Assembly (NCBI GenBank): GCA_963678675.1
Contig: OY783193.1
Coordinates: 13,710,208 to 13,774,207, forward strand
DNA length: 64,000 nt
Reading direction: 5' to 3'
Source of the DNA: Xiphydria camelus
Taxonomy: Eukaryota > Arthropoda > Insecta > Hymenoptera > Xiphydriidae
The translations under genes and the position numbers were made by a program. Positions within the stretch are counted from its first letter, which is position 1. Each line of letters opens with the position of its first letter. Under the pieces are notes generated by a model, which saw only the letters and a program-made list of their open reading frames with translations, was not told where the DNA came from and ran no database searches. Shown piece after piece: positions 34,001 to 46,222 of this stretch.

Positions 34001-34857
34001 AAGAGTAGGTGCCGCATACGACGTCTAACTTTAATTCCTATTATAACCAGTAATATTTTTATTATCACTAATAATATTTAATTTCTATTATAATAATGAC
34101 CAATAATAATTAGCTGACGATTCTGTAAAAGAACCTAGACTATTGTTTTTAGAGAAGACTGTAGAAATTCATGCATTTCGATTTTTTATTTCTTTCGACA
34201 CCGATAGAAAATAATTGTTTTACCGCAATCGATTACTTATTATCTTAATACTTTCGTCGAACGTAATGGAATTATTAAAATCGAAGGTATAGGGAAAGGG
34301 TCGAAACTCTAAACTACATCCATTGTTTCGAATCGCACGCGACCATCATCCTCTATCGAAATTCGATTCTGTGCAGGGATTAAATTATAATTTAATAATT
34401 CGAGAGAAGGGGCCGTATAAATCGTAGCAATTGAATACCAACTTGGCTATTCGGTTTATTAGCGCGACTAGCGTAGTAGGTCGAGGCGATCTATGTAATA
34501 TGCATATACGTACATAAATACATATACATAACAGGAGAGGAGTACGCCTATATGTCTGGCAGTAAATTGAAACGTTTACAGATATAATGTGTAGACAAGG
34601 CGACGAAACGAAATAACAACATTTTACGACATTGGCTTAGAACGCTAGAGTGTCGCCGCTTTGTTGCAGTTAACGCGATGCGAAGCAATTTCTGGTCTTA
34701 TCGTTCCGTTTTATACCTATAGGCAATTCTCAGTCATATGTGTACGACTATCTAAATCGCGAATAGCAGAAGAGAAATTGGAAACCATGGACTTACCATC
34801 GAAGAGAGACTATGAATATACGTACACCGAGAAAATAATGTATTATTAATAATTATA
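34001..34857. other. Unassigned sequence
   Basis: AT-rich. No gene and no bounded repeat recognised. Confidence 0.3.
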
Positions 34858-35110
34858 GTTAATAAAACAATTATAGTTAATAAATGTTTATTTAAATATG
34901 GCGAAATAAACATTTTATTGGACCAAATAAATATTTTTTAATTATTACGATATCTACGATATTTGGAACAATTAAATCCTTCACGGAAACCATTTGAATG
35001 AATAAAACATTTTAATAATAATCATATATTTTCTTAACATAAAAAATATTTATTTCGCTGCAATTGAAATTAATTTACTAACTATTAATAAACCGTTTTC
35101 TCATTGCAGG
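34858..35110 (+). mobile_element. TTAATAAATGTTT-family MITE, uninterrupted copy
   Basis: GTTAATAAATGTTTATTTAA with AATATGGCGAAATAAACATT at the left, and TTTATTTCGC with TATTAATAAACCGTTTTC at the right, are inverted relatives. It serves as the empty-site comparison for the copy at 33455-34000. A third relative lies at 60924-61137. Confidence 0.75.
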
Positions 35111-35568
35111 AGAAATACGAAACCTTAATAATCTCTTAACCTAATTAATATTTGAACTATTGTTTTCACTTTTCTGGATGAGAAATAAGTTGATACTTGT
35201 TACGATAACAAGTAATAATAATTAACAAAGTAGTACAAATTTTGCTACCGTATTTTTAACGCCAATTCCTGATGAATTCTAACAATACATTTGATGTACT
35301 TAATTATTTGATAAAAATAAGAATAATTTCTTATCTACATTGTACGAAGTGAAAAGAATAAATTTGAAGCTAGTGAAATTGGAACCGATCTTCAAGTGCT
35401 TCTTAAGACAATAATTAACTCAATTATGTCACCAGGAAGCTTTCTAATTGATGTTTATACAACGATTTGTCAAAGCTTTGAATGTATGCCGCTATAAACG
35501 TTTATGGGAGTACAATTGTAATAGTACGCGCACGTTCCCTATATTCAGCGTCGATTGATGTGGACAAA
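35111..35568. other. Unassigned sequence
   Basis: AT-rich. No gene, RNA or bounded repeat found. Confidence 0.3.
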
Positions 35569-35570
35569 TA

Positions 35571-36478
35571 CGAGGGTGTATCAAATATAAACGGGACTGA
35601 TTTTTTTTTAATTACCGAGGGATCCGTGACCTTGAAGGAGTTGATGCGCAGATGGCCTGTACCATTAGGGAGAGGGGAGAACTGACCGCAATTCGCTTGA
35701 GTCCCTTTAGTATGAAAAGAAACCATGGGCGAGACAGAAGTGCATGTCTCCGTGGGGCAGTGGATTATAATCAAGTTTTTGGCCAAGGAACGGGTGAATC
35801 CAACCGAAATTTTGCGGCGATTACAGGCACAGTTCGGGGACAATACCCTGTCAAGAACCCGTGTGTTTGCATGGCAAGAAGAATTTTCTGGAGGGCGTGA
35901 AAAGGTCGAGATCGAGAGCCACGCTCGCCGTCCAAGGACGAGTGTAACCGAAGCCAACATTGAGGCGGTCCGAAATCTCATGGCTTTCTTCACGATCAAT
36001 GCACAATTAACGCGCAATATTATTGCGAATTACTGGATACCGTAAAGTTGTCATTTCGAAGGAAAAGGAAGAAGTAATCGGGGGGTCAGAAGTGTTATTC
36101 TTTTACATGACAACGCCAGGCCTCATGCGGCCAATGCCACAAGGCAAAAATTGGATGCATTTTAGGCTGGGAAATGCTGGAACATCCGCCATATAATCCC
36201 GACTTGTTCCCTTGTGACTTCCATCTTTTTGAACCCCTCGCGCTTGGAGGCCAACGTTTCGACGACAACGACGCGGTGGAAGCATTTGAGCTTCAATGAT
36301 AATAAGAACATTCGAAGAGTTCCTACGATGATGGGATAAAAAAGCTCCCAATCCGATGAAAAAGATGTATTTCTAGCACGGGAGACTATGTAGAAAAATA
36401 ATATATATTTCTAAGCATAATTAAATAAAGTTAGAATTTTTTACAAAACGAATCCCGTTTATATTTGATACACCCTTG
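35571..36478 (+). mobile_element. Mariner element, copy 2: internally deleted
   Basis: The left end CGAGGGTGTATCAAATATAA is preceded by TA. The right end TTATATTTGATACACCCTTG is followed by CA, so the right flanking TA appears mutated. At about 0.9 kb it is shorter than a full mariner (about 1.3 kb). Both transposase ends are present, but the middle is missing. Confidence 0.92.
35725..36290 (+). pseudogene. Mariner transposase, deleted and frameshifted
   Basis: The frame from 35725 encodes the paired HTH DNA-binding region of mariner (IIIKFLAKERVNPTEILRRL, LSRTRVFAWQEEF, HARRPRTSVTEANIEAVRNL). It then jumps near 35980 to sequence that lies next to the INAQYYCELL region in copy 1. The first catalytic aspartate is therefore deleted. 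Further on, VILLHDNARPH keeps the second aspartate, and a 2-base insertion near 36160 shifts the frame before EHPPYNPDLFPCDFHLF. It is dead as a protein, but it supplies the N-terminal half missing from copy 1. Confidence 0.9.
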
Positions 36479-37734
36479 CAAGATTTATCCTACTCTTATC
36501 GGCGTACTTATACATATATCAACCGCGCTTACGTTCTGGCAGTACATGAAAAGCTCGTTCCTCGCAGGAAGACATATGGAGACAAATCAAAACGCGTTCG
36601 TATCGGAATGATATCCGGCACCCCAGCGGCGTATCAAATACGAATGAACGGTTTATTCCCAGAGCTTACCGGACGGTGTGGATTTCGATGTGCTGAATAT
36701 ATCCATAATATCGTACCCCGATCGTTTATATACGTCTGCTTGAGATTCCGCAATTTTCGTATATCGGGGGCATCGAATATCTGTGCTAAAAGATTTGCGA
36801 AAGGAAAACGTATGTATTCCATACATCGAGAATACCAAGGGAAAGAGATTTGATAATTCGGCGAATATTCGCATCATTCCTCTTTTCTTTCTCGGTTTAC
36901 TTTCTCGGAAAAAGTACTTAATTATATTACGTTATAATGGGAGCCTATGGGGTTATTTTGAAGAAATTTTATTTTTTGATGACAATTCATATTTTGATGT
37001 AGTTGAAGAAGGAAAAGATGCGGAATTTTTTATTTAGGACAGGAAAATGAAGACAAATGACGTGAATATCCGTCCAATTATTTAATTACTTTCCCTTGAT
37101 GGACGCTCTGCAGTACGGAATATCTATGCAGCTTTCTCAGCCTGTATCCGGAAGGGGGACGAAGTCTCTTTTAATATACCCAGCGTCCGACGTAACCGGG
37201 CGTGCCTCGTATAGGCACGCGGAGGATCCACGTCGCCCAGATTCCGTGCGAGCAAAATTAAATGTCCTACTCAAGTCCCCGAGGTTTCGCGAGAAACTTT
37301 GGGGGAGCAATAAGAATAGTTCGTCAAGAATGCGCGATTATGTCGGCAGGTGAGGGAAGAATTCAATTTGGCCTTCGGTATTTGTCGGTTAAAGGACGCT
37401 GGCGAATATCGACGAAGCAGCGATACTCTCGGTGCTTCGCCCTCGGGGAGAATGGATTAAAATACGTATGGCGCGAGCCTTTAATTATTTCCAACGATCG
37501 AATTGAGGGAACATTTCGAAATGCTTCGCACTATGAACTATTTTCTACTAGAAGTTTCCGCGCGTAGCATACATGCACACATCTAGAGTTTTAAAATTCA
37601 ATTATATTTCGCTTAGTGAAGTGCCTGCATCTGGCCATTCAAGAAAAATTAATGAAAAAGCCAAAAAAATTTTAAGAAAGTATCGCATTTAAAAGATATA
37701 TTATATTTTAGTCTTTCGGTCCGTCTAAACGGGA
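36479..37734. other. Unassigned sequence
   Basis: Open frames (36476-36853, 37096-37353, 37262-37567) have no recognised domain and overlap on different frames. No bounded repeat seen. Confidence 0.3.
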
Positions 37735-37737
37735 AGA

Positions 37738-37890
37738 CGGATACCAGTAAATTTTACTGTATTTACAATAAAAGAAGTACACATGAGGATCTCCAGATGT
37801 TTTTACAGTACGGTAAAGTGATTTTTCTTCCGGAAATATTAAATCATGACAGTTTACATTATAATTTACGAGCTTCAAAGGAAAAATCGT
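37738..37890 (+). repeat. Dispersed repeat family member, diverged
   Basis: GATACCAGTAAATTTTACTG and GTATTTACAATAAAAGAAGT followed by ACACATGAGG parallel 2676-2730. Similarity fades after about 37890. Confidence 0.6.
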
Positions 37891-39376
37891 GATTCGTCCG
37901 CTCCCTTTTGGTCAAAACCGTATGAAATATAGCTTACGTTCTTTCAGAAAGTCCAGGCTCCCCTTGATAGTGAAAGATTTTTTTTAATCAGATCAGTATT
38001 TTTACAGTTTACCTCCGACAATCAAAAATACTCACAAACTTTTCCTTTTTATTATATTAGTGTCGATACAGCAAAATTTACTTGCTAATTCTTTCCGTGT
38101 ATACTCTCAGAGAGAAAAATCTGGTTTAAAGAATTATAAAATACAACCAAAAATCGTGGTCGATTTTGACGTGAATCATAATTCCAGTTATTTTGACCTG
38201 TGAGATTCTGGTAATAGTAACAAGAGATCAGAATTCCTGCAACCAGATTAACTTGCAGCATAGTCAATTGATGTCCCCAATCTCTTTTTATATAGTTGAT
38301 ACTACCATGCAGTAATAAAATTGATCTACTTTTGTGATTAATTCAACCAAGATGCATGGCTATCATAAACTATAATCTTGTTGTTACTATAACCATGCAA
38401 CAAAAGTTATTTCGACTTCATTCATGATCTGTCTAACCATAAATATGATGCCAGCAACCAGAGAAAGTCAACCTTGCGATTATGGTTGATTTTACTACCC
38501 ACGTTTCTCTCGGTGTATGTTTGTTATTCGTAGGTTCGTCAGTTCATTCATTAAGGTGCGTCTTTTCATTATGAGGATTTTGAATATAGCTTATAGGAAT
38601 TTTCCAGATGATAATCAGGGTACACTGATTCATCAGATGAAAATCCCTGAATCAGTTTAAAATCCTGACTGGTTAATTACTTAATGTCATCCTCGTCTGT
38701 TTGACGTGCTGCGTTTCAGTGGTCAGATCTGAACTAAATAATTTTCCAAATGCTGGAAAACAGCCACCACCATAACTGTCATACGGCTCATAATAACTTA
38801 ATAAAGAGAATAGATACGATGCTGTAATACATTATATTTGACTCAGCGGAATAATTTACGAACTGCTATCGTGTCCAAATTTGCTATAAGTACAGTACAT
38901 TAGCTATCATGCTCATCGCTTGCGATATTCTAAATTGAATAATACATTTGTAAACTATTAAATGAAAAAAGCCGCACAGTAGGTACACATAAATAATTAA
39001 ATAGGACCGTTTAAAATTTATTTTGGTCGATAAAAGTAAGCAGAAACGGAGATTTTACGAGTCTACTAAGTTGAATAAATGTTGCCAACATCCAACAATG
39101 CTGAAAGGCGCATCTTAATTCGTTGTTCCATTCAAACATTCTTTAAAACGAAAAAAATTCATCACACAGCCATTAAAATAGTGCTATAAACTTCCTCGGA
39201 GATATGCTATACATAATTAAAAAAAAAATTATCTCAATCAGATACGCAGCTTTCAATTAATTGACGCACAGACGTAATGGATTAGAGAGATATGTAGATA
39301 GATGCTTTCGAAGCTTCAGATATAATACATCTCGTCGGACCTCCTACGAGTTCATAAAGTTGTTTACCACCTGGAA
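37891..39376. other. AT-rich region with possible weak inverted-repeat elements
   Basis: Two tentative pairs: 38100-38519 (CTCAGAGAGAAAAATCTGG against TTTCTCTCGGTGTAT, with AACCAAAAATCGTGG against a GCGATTATGGTT block), and 38540-39128 (ATTAAGGTGCGTCTTTT against a GGCGCATCTTAAT block). Both are diverged. No gene is visible. Confidence 0.35.
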
Positions 39377-39576
39377 NNNNNNNNNNNNNNNNNNNNNNNN
39401 NNNNNNNNNNNNNNNNNNNNNNNNNNNNNNNNNNNNNNNNNNNNNNNNNNNNNNNNNNNNNNNNNNNNNNNNNNNNNNNNNNNNNNNNNNNNNNNNNNNN
39501 NNNNNNNNNNNNNNNNNNNNNNNNNNNNNNNNNNNNNNNNNNNNNNNNNNNNNNNNNNNNNNNNNNNNNNNNNNNN
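39377..39576. other. Assembly gap of exactly 200 N
   Basis: A second 200-N run, again ending at the start of a (GA)n array. Confidence 0.98.
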
Positions 39577-40611
<1,035 letters not shown>

Positions 40612-40867
40612 AGCCCGTCCCGGCTTCGCACGGGTAGATTGTGGATTGATTTTGTCCGTCCACCATTGTTTAAATACATTTTTAATACAAAACTTTTAGT
40701 ATTTTTCCCGGGCTACGCAATGGTCATATTGGATTTGACCTTGACCATGACCTTCAAGGTTATATCAAGGTCAAATTAATTTTTTTTCACGTTCAAATGT
40801 GTCCTTGACCATTTTTTTCATGTTACCTTTATTGTCAGCGGAGGTCAAATTTAGGTCAAGTATAGTT

Positions 40868-42680
40868 CGACTTTTTGAGCACCCTGTATAAGATTTACTA
40901 ACTCAGAAACCTTCGCGGATATGCGTCCAACTGTTCCCCAAATTTTCATCGCAATCGGATGAACGGTTTAGGAAGGCATAATAATCATCAGTACCGGTAT
41001 TTTTTGAACACCTTTTATAAGATTTACTAACTCAGAAATCTTCGCGGGCATGCGTCCAACCATTCCCCAAAGTTTCATCGCAATCGGATAAACGGTTTAG
41101 GAAGGCATAATAATCATCCGTACCGGTACTTCTTGAACACCCTGTATAAGATTTACTAACTCAAACCTTCGCGGATATGCGTCCAACTGTTCCCCAAATT
41201 TTCATCGCAATCGGATGAACAGTTTAGGAAGGCATAATAATCATCCGTACCGGTACTTTTTGAACACCCTGTATACGATTTACTAACTCAGAAACCTTCG
41301 CGGGCATGTATCCAACCATTCCCAACTTTTCATCGCAATCGGATCAACGGTTTAGGAAGGCCTAACAATCATCAGTACCGGTACTTTTTGAACACCTTTT
41401 ATAAGATTTACTACTCAGATTAGTCAGATAGATTACTCAGAACCCTCGCGGGCATGCGTCCAACCATTCCCCAAAATTTCATCGCAATCGGATGAACGGT
41501 TTAGGAAGGCATAATAATCATCCGTACCGGTACTTTTTGAACACCCTGTATAAGATTTACTAACTCAGAAACCTTCGCGGGCATGCGTCCAACCATTTCC
41601 CAACTTTTCATCGCAATCGGATGAACGGTTTAGGAAGGCATAATAATCATCAGTACCGGTACTTTTTGAACACCTTTTATAAGATTTACTACTCAGATTA
41701 GTCAGATAGATTACTCAGAAACCTTCGCGGGCATGCGTTCAACCATTCCCCAAAGTTTCATCGCAATCGGATGAACGGTTTAGGAAGGCATAATAATCAT
41801 CAGTACCGGTACTTTTTGAACACCTTTTATAAGATTTACTAACAATAAGAAACCTTCGCGGGCATGCGTCCAACCATTTCCCAACTTTTCATCGCAATCG
41901 GATGAACGGTTTAGGAAGGCATAATAATCATCCGTACCGGTACTTTTTGAACACCCTGTATAATATTTACTAACTCAAACCTTCGCGGATATGCGTCCAA
42001 CTGTTCCCCAAATTTTCATCGCAATCGGATGAACGGTTTAGGAAGGCATAATAATCAACCGTACCGGTACTTTTTGAACACCTTTTATAAGATTTACTAA
42101 CTCAGAAACCTTCGCGGGCATGCGTCCAACCATTCCCCAAAGTTTCATCGCAATCGGATGAACGGTTTAGGAAGACATAATAATCATCCGTACCGGTACT
42201 TTTTGAACACCCTGTATAATATTTACTAACTCAAACCTTCGCGGATATTCGTCCAACTGTTCCCCAAATTTTCATCGCAATCGGATGAACGGTTTAGGAA
42301 GGCATAATAATCATCCGTACCGGTACTTTTTGAACACCCTGTATAAGATTTACTAACTCAGAAACCTTCGCGGGCATGCGTCCAACCATTCCCCAAAGTT
42401 TCATCGCAATCGGATGAAGGGTTTACAAAGGCATTTGATATTACCTTAAAGGTCACGGTCAAGGTCAAATCCAATACGACCACTGGGTAGCCAAGGGAAA
42501 ATCCTTAAAGTTTTGTATTAAACATTTTTCTCTAAAATGTTTTCCCGTTGAGATAATCGGCCGTACCGGGACTTTTTGAACACCCTGTATAAGATTTACT
42601 AACTCAGAAACCATCGCGGGCATGCGGCCAACCATTTCCCAAAATTTCATCGCAATCGGATGAACGGTTTAGGAAGGCAT
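40868..42680 (+). repeat. ~127-bp minisatellite, about 13 units
   Basis: Each unit runs TTTTTGAACACCCTGTATAA, GATTTACTAACTCAGAAACC, TTCGCGGGCATGCGTCCAAC, ATTTCATCGCAATCGGATGA, ACGGTTTAGGAAGGCATAAT. Starts lie near 40872, 41003, 41129, 41258, 41382, 41534, 41664, 41812, 41946, 42070, 42200, 42327 and 42569. Two variants alternate in places: GGGCATGCGTCCAACCATT and GGATATGCGTCCAACTGTT. Two units have about 22 extra bases (AGATTAGTCAGATAGATT). A non-satellite insert separates the last two units. Confidence 0.95.
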
Positions 42681-42689
42681 AAGAGACAT

Positions 42690-42724
<35 letters not shown>
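42690..42724. repeat. (CAGA)n microsatellite
   Basis: About eight CAGA units at the end of the minisatellite element. Confidence 0.95.
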
Positions 42725-42728
<4 letters not shown>

Positions 42729-42755
42729 TTCATTTTTATATATTATATAGATAAT

Positions 42756-43267
42756 AGATGTGCAGGTTGTAAAAAATACCGTGGAATAATAACGACAAAG
42801 TCTGAGCGCGTACATACCCTTACGAGACATTTTTAGCGTTTCGAAAAATACAACGCGACCAACTATTACGGCGCGCGATATTCGCGGCTAGTAGTGCGAT
42901 TGCCGCGTGCACTTCTGCAGCGGCCGTTAGAGAGCGCGACCATTCCTTGCCGGGACACGAATCGTCGTCAATTCCCGCAGCTATACGGTGGGTAATTTGC
43001 TGCGCGTTCTCGCTGCTGCAACGTGGCGGATATGAGTCCGTACTATACGCTGTCGTAAGCGCGCGGTTGCATGCTCTCACGCGGTTCATTTTTGTGGGTA
43101 CGACGATTTGGTTTAGTTTGCATATCCAGATATCTACGTTGGACGCGAGCGATTCGCCGTCGAGGAGCGTGAAACCGCCGGTGAAGCTTTGAGAATTTCG
43201 ATGAAGTGGCGGTATATGTCGCGGATGGCGCGGTGAAAGGGAGAAATATGTATTTCGTGCAGTTAAT
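42756..43267. other. CpG-rich unassigned sequence
   Basis: 42830-43200 is CpG-rich (GCGCGCGATATTCGCGGC). Frames on both strands overlap without a recognisable domain. A promoter or exon cannot be excluded. Confidence 0.25.
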
Positions 43268-43437
43268 AGCGAAAAAAATTATTTTGCAGATTTAACAAAA
43301 CTAGGTTTTGCTGAGAACTTTTTACTGTCATGACGAAAATATTATCCGTGGCAGCAAAAAATATGTCTACAGTAAAATTCGTGTAAGATATGCCCGCTTA
43401 AAAGATACGAATTTTCTTCGGTCCCTTGAAAATTGTC

Positions 43438-43517
43438 TATTAACCCTTAACTGGTCATGTGGAGTCTCACAGACTCCACCGCCCCCTGACCCTGACCGGA
43501 CTAGTTAAGGGTTAAAT
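43438..43517. mobile_element. ~80-bp hairpin with TTAACCCTTAACT ends
   Basis: TTAACCCTTAACTGGTC pairs with GACTAGTTAAGGGTTAA. GGAGTCTCACAGACTCC forms a second small stem inside. Confidence 0.7.
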
Positions 43518-44019
43518 CTATGTAAAATTACGCGTTTAAGATACGTACGGATGAGATACGATCCCGCTTAATATACGAAGAAAATCCATCTTTTGATGTC
43601 AAAAAACCATTTCATATACGAAGCAGTGTCTGTGCAGTCCATTTACCTTGTGTTTTTAAGAAAGAAGAGCAAGTAGTAAATTTGTGTGACATGTTTATTT
43701 GCCAAAAAATGCTCTTAACTTTAACAAAGTATTTTAACCTGCTTTGAACAGAATAACAGAACTGTACCTACTAACAAATTATTTTAATTTATGTTTTTAA
43801 AATGTTAGCAGTAATTTTTTGCTGTTGTCCTTTTCAGTTCGTCAGAGGGGGTAATCTGTATAAAGACATTAACGTATCATTACAACCAATCACTCAATAA
43901 AATTTAGTGAAAAATAACAAAATTATTCTTTATTTAAAAATCCTGAATTCAAATTTTCTGGAATGGTTAAAAACTATTAGAAATAGCTAAAATAAAAGTT
44001 AGAAGTAGTTAAAACACGT

Positions 44020-44443
44020 CAATTGGAGGATGTCCGGTTCAAACATGCTACATGCCAATTTTCTTAATTTTGAGATATTAAGGTGTACATATTCTACATA
44101 CAATTGCCTATATCGTATGCAGATGCCAAGTGCCAAACTCGTCATGAATAGTTACACAGAGGAACCAAAGATAGCTGTTGCAACAAACGCCAGGTCTCGT
44201 TTTGGTACAAATAAACTAAGTGCCATCGAGTCCTGACGGTATTGGTGATATTTATCACGCAGTGCGTCCATTTTAATACATTGTGTTTTGTTTATGTTTA
44301 TTGTTCCGTCGCACGATAGACGGAATTCCGAGTATCGGTTCTTACCGCTTGATAGCATAGCGATCACAGTTTTTCGACGATATCTCAGTATTCCGAATTC
44401 CGATTTTGGTACTTAGCATGTTTGAACCGGACACCCTTCAATT
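44020..44443. mobile_element. Nested 424-bp MITE
   Basis: AATTGGAGGATGTCCGGTTC plus AAACATGC at the left pairs with GCATGTTTGAACCGGACACC and CTTCAATT at the right. Confidence 0.88.
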
Positions 44444-44770
44444 ATACAATGTGCACTGGCTTCTTACGCATTATTAGGCGAGAATCTATGAAATCTGAAT
44501 ATGACCCCGCTTAAGTACAAAACTTCCTCGGTGCTTTGATTCGTATCTTAAGCACGTTTTACTGTAATATGAAGTAGGTAGTAAAAATATTTGCTAGGGT
44601 AGCACATATTTTTACCAACAAAAACTTCACTGTGATTGCAGTTATATTTGCATATTAAACCAATTGTTTACTGCCGCAGACAATATTTTTGGCCATGATT
44701 ACAAACAAGAATTATTCTCAGCAAAACCTAGTTTTCTGCTAAGAGACCGTAAAATAATTTTTTCCCGTAC

Positions 44771-45756
44771 ACATTTCCAACGCAGTCAGTTCCTCGATAA
44801 AGCTTCTTTTTACTCCCTCTCGAGAGGCTGAAATCAGAAGTAATTGATGATCTCCTACGACGGTAACCAGCTCGATAGTGCGCACCAGCTGGAATGAGCG
44901 GTCCACGCGTGGATACGAGCGCGCCTACTTATGTAACTGACGAGAGCGTCGTTATTTCAGCGCGCGCGTGGGGAAGGTTCGAGGGGAGTAAAGATACGGT
45001 GGTAAAGTCGCACGACGCACAGTTGATCTCAGACGTCTCGACGCTTATATGAAAAGAGATTTCGCGCCGATAAAAAAAATATACCCGAGAAGAGCTATTC
45101 ACACGTCTGAAGCTTGGACGTTGAACAAAAAATTGAACTCCTTTTCGTTCGAGACCTGCGCGCGAGCGTTGATAAAATCTCGCGCTTTTATACCGACGCC
45201 CGCGTTTTGCGTGCATCAACTGACTCGCCCGTGAATTGGCATTTTAAGTGATTACGTACGGTGGCGGCGATGGTGTAGAGACGCGTAGCGGTGGAAAGTG
45301 CGCGGTGGAAGGTCCTGATGAAAAAATCGATGCTAAACGGTAAATAATGGGAAATGGCTCGCAACGAGACGCCTTTAAATAAATCATACCTGCGCTTCGA
45401 GTTCCTCGAGAAGGCGTCCCGTGGGAGCAATATACCTACGGCTGTTTTATAAGTCGACGTCGCGTCGTCGCGATGAGAGCGATGCTTCACCCGTATCGGC
45501 TGCGCGATAATGGGCATTTATCGATCTCGCGTCGGGGTCGTAGATTTTCTCCGAATAATTTATACAAACGTAATAACGTCTCGATTGGTTCGTATCTGCA
45601 GGATTCACGATTCTACACACTCCGTTCAATTTGTAAGATATTCTATGGGGGAGAAAAAGGAACAGGTTGCGCGTTTCCTCCTGATATAGGAATTGACGAA
45701 TGGCCCAATTTCTGGTCAAGTTGGCGTCAATAATCGTCGATCGTGAGTATTCGAAA
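44771..45756. other. CpG-rich unassigned region
   Basis: 44880-45550 is CpG-rich, and overlapping frames exist on both strands (44929-45219 minus, 45188-45517 minus, 45473-45733 plus). None shows a domain. A host promoter is possible but not demonstrated. Confidence 0.25.
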
Positions 45757-45758
45757 TA

Positions 45759-46220
45759 CAGTCGAACTTTGATTATCCGAGTTAATTGGGACCGGACTAC
45801 GTTCGGATATTCAAAAGTTCGGATAACCGAACAAGTATTTTGCAGCCTGGGATTAAACAACTAAGAGCATGAATTTTATATAAAAACAATTTTTTATTTA
45901 CTTAACAAATACGAAATCACTAGATATTAGAATGTAATTAACAAACAATAAAATTATAAGTTTTTAATTAATCATACAAGTTTGAAGTAGTCGTACGTAC
46001 ATCTTTGGCTGCCTTGTGCGCGCACGCGCAATCATACGGGTTTGAAATAATCGTGTATCTTTGGCTGCTATTTCTGGAGAATCAGGCATTCTAAATGTTT
46101 CAAAAAGAGATAATGTACTTGTATTTTGAAAGTAACGCGATTTTAAAAAATTCTAATTTATAATAGTTCGGATAATCGAAGATTCGGATAGTCGAGGTTC
46201 GGATAACGGAGGTTCGACTG
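45759..46220. mobile_element. Tigger/pogo-like MITE (462 bp, TA target duplication)
   Basis: The ends start CAGTCGAACTTTGATTATCC and close GGTTCGACTG, flanked by TA (45757-45758 and 46221-46222). Both ends contain several TTCGGATAA words. It belongs to the same broad type as 12645-12956, but its terminal bases differ (CAGTCGAACT against CAGTAGATCT), so it is a different subfamily. It has no transposase. Confidence 0.9.
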
Positions 46221-46222
46221 TA

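Larger units (their letters stand above)
40612..42755. mobile_element. Interspersed element carrying a minisatellite
   Basis: It opens ACTAGCAGCCCGTCCCGGCT and closes with a (CAGA)n tract followed by TTTTATATATTATATAG. In between are an AGGTCAA-rich leader (40715-40870) and the tandem array. Elements with an ACTAGC...CCGGCTTCGCACGGG start, a word like CATCGCAATCGGATGAACGG, and a CAGA or AT tail are common in arthropod genomes. I cannot assign the class or see an ORF. Confidence 0.75.
43270..44770. mobile_element. 1.5-kb inverted-repeat element with nested MITEs
   Basis: Outer arms: AACTAGGTTTTGCTGAGAAC near 43299 is the inverse of the block containing TTCTCAGCAAAACCTAGTTT near 44715, with flanking AAAATTATTTTGC against the GTAAAATAATTTTTT block. 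Inner arms: AGTAAAATTCGTG and AAAGATACGAA pair with TTCGTATCTT and the CACGTTTTACTGT block near 44540. No transposase. Confidence 0.8.

Noticed and set aside
33577..34002. 141-residue Val/Leu-rich frame resembling a membrane segment
   Set aside because: It crosses a GTC/CTC-rich simple-sequence stretch within the insertion in a MITE. There is no conserved domain.
38540..39128. Possible 590-bp inverted-repeat element
   Set aside because: Only about 17-25 bp of imperfect end pairing in AT-rich DNA, with no target duplication seen. Noted only within the regional entry.
40868..42680. Regularly spaced repeats suggesting a CRISPR array
   Set aside because: Units are contiguous ~127-bp tandem repeats with no unique spacers, in a eukaryotic context with mariner and pogo elements.
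45188..45860. Overlapping minus-strand frames of 109 and 137 residues
   Set aside because: No domain. The second runs into the Tigger-like MITE end, and open frames are common in CpG-rich DNA because stop codons are rarer there.
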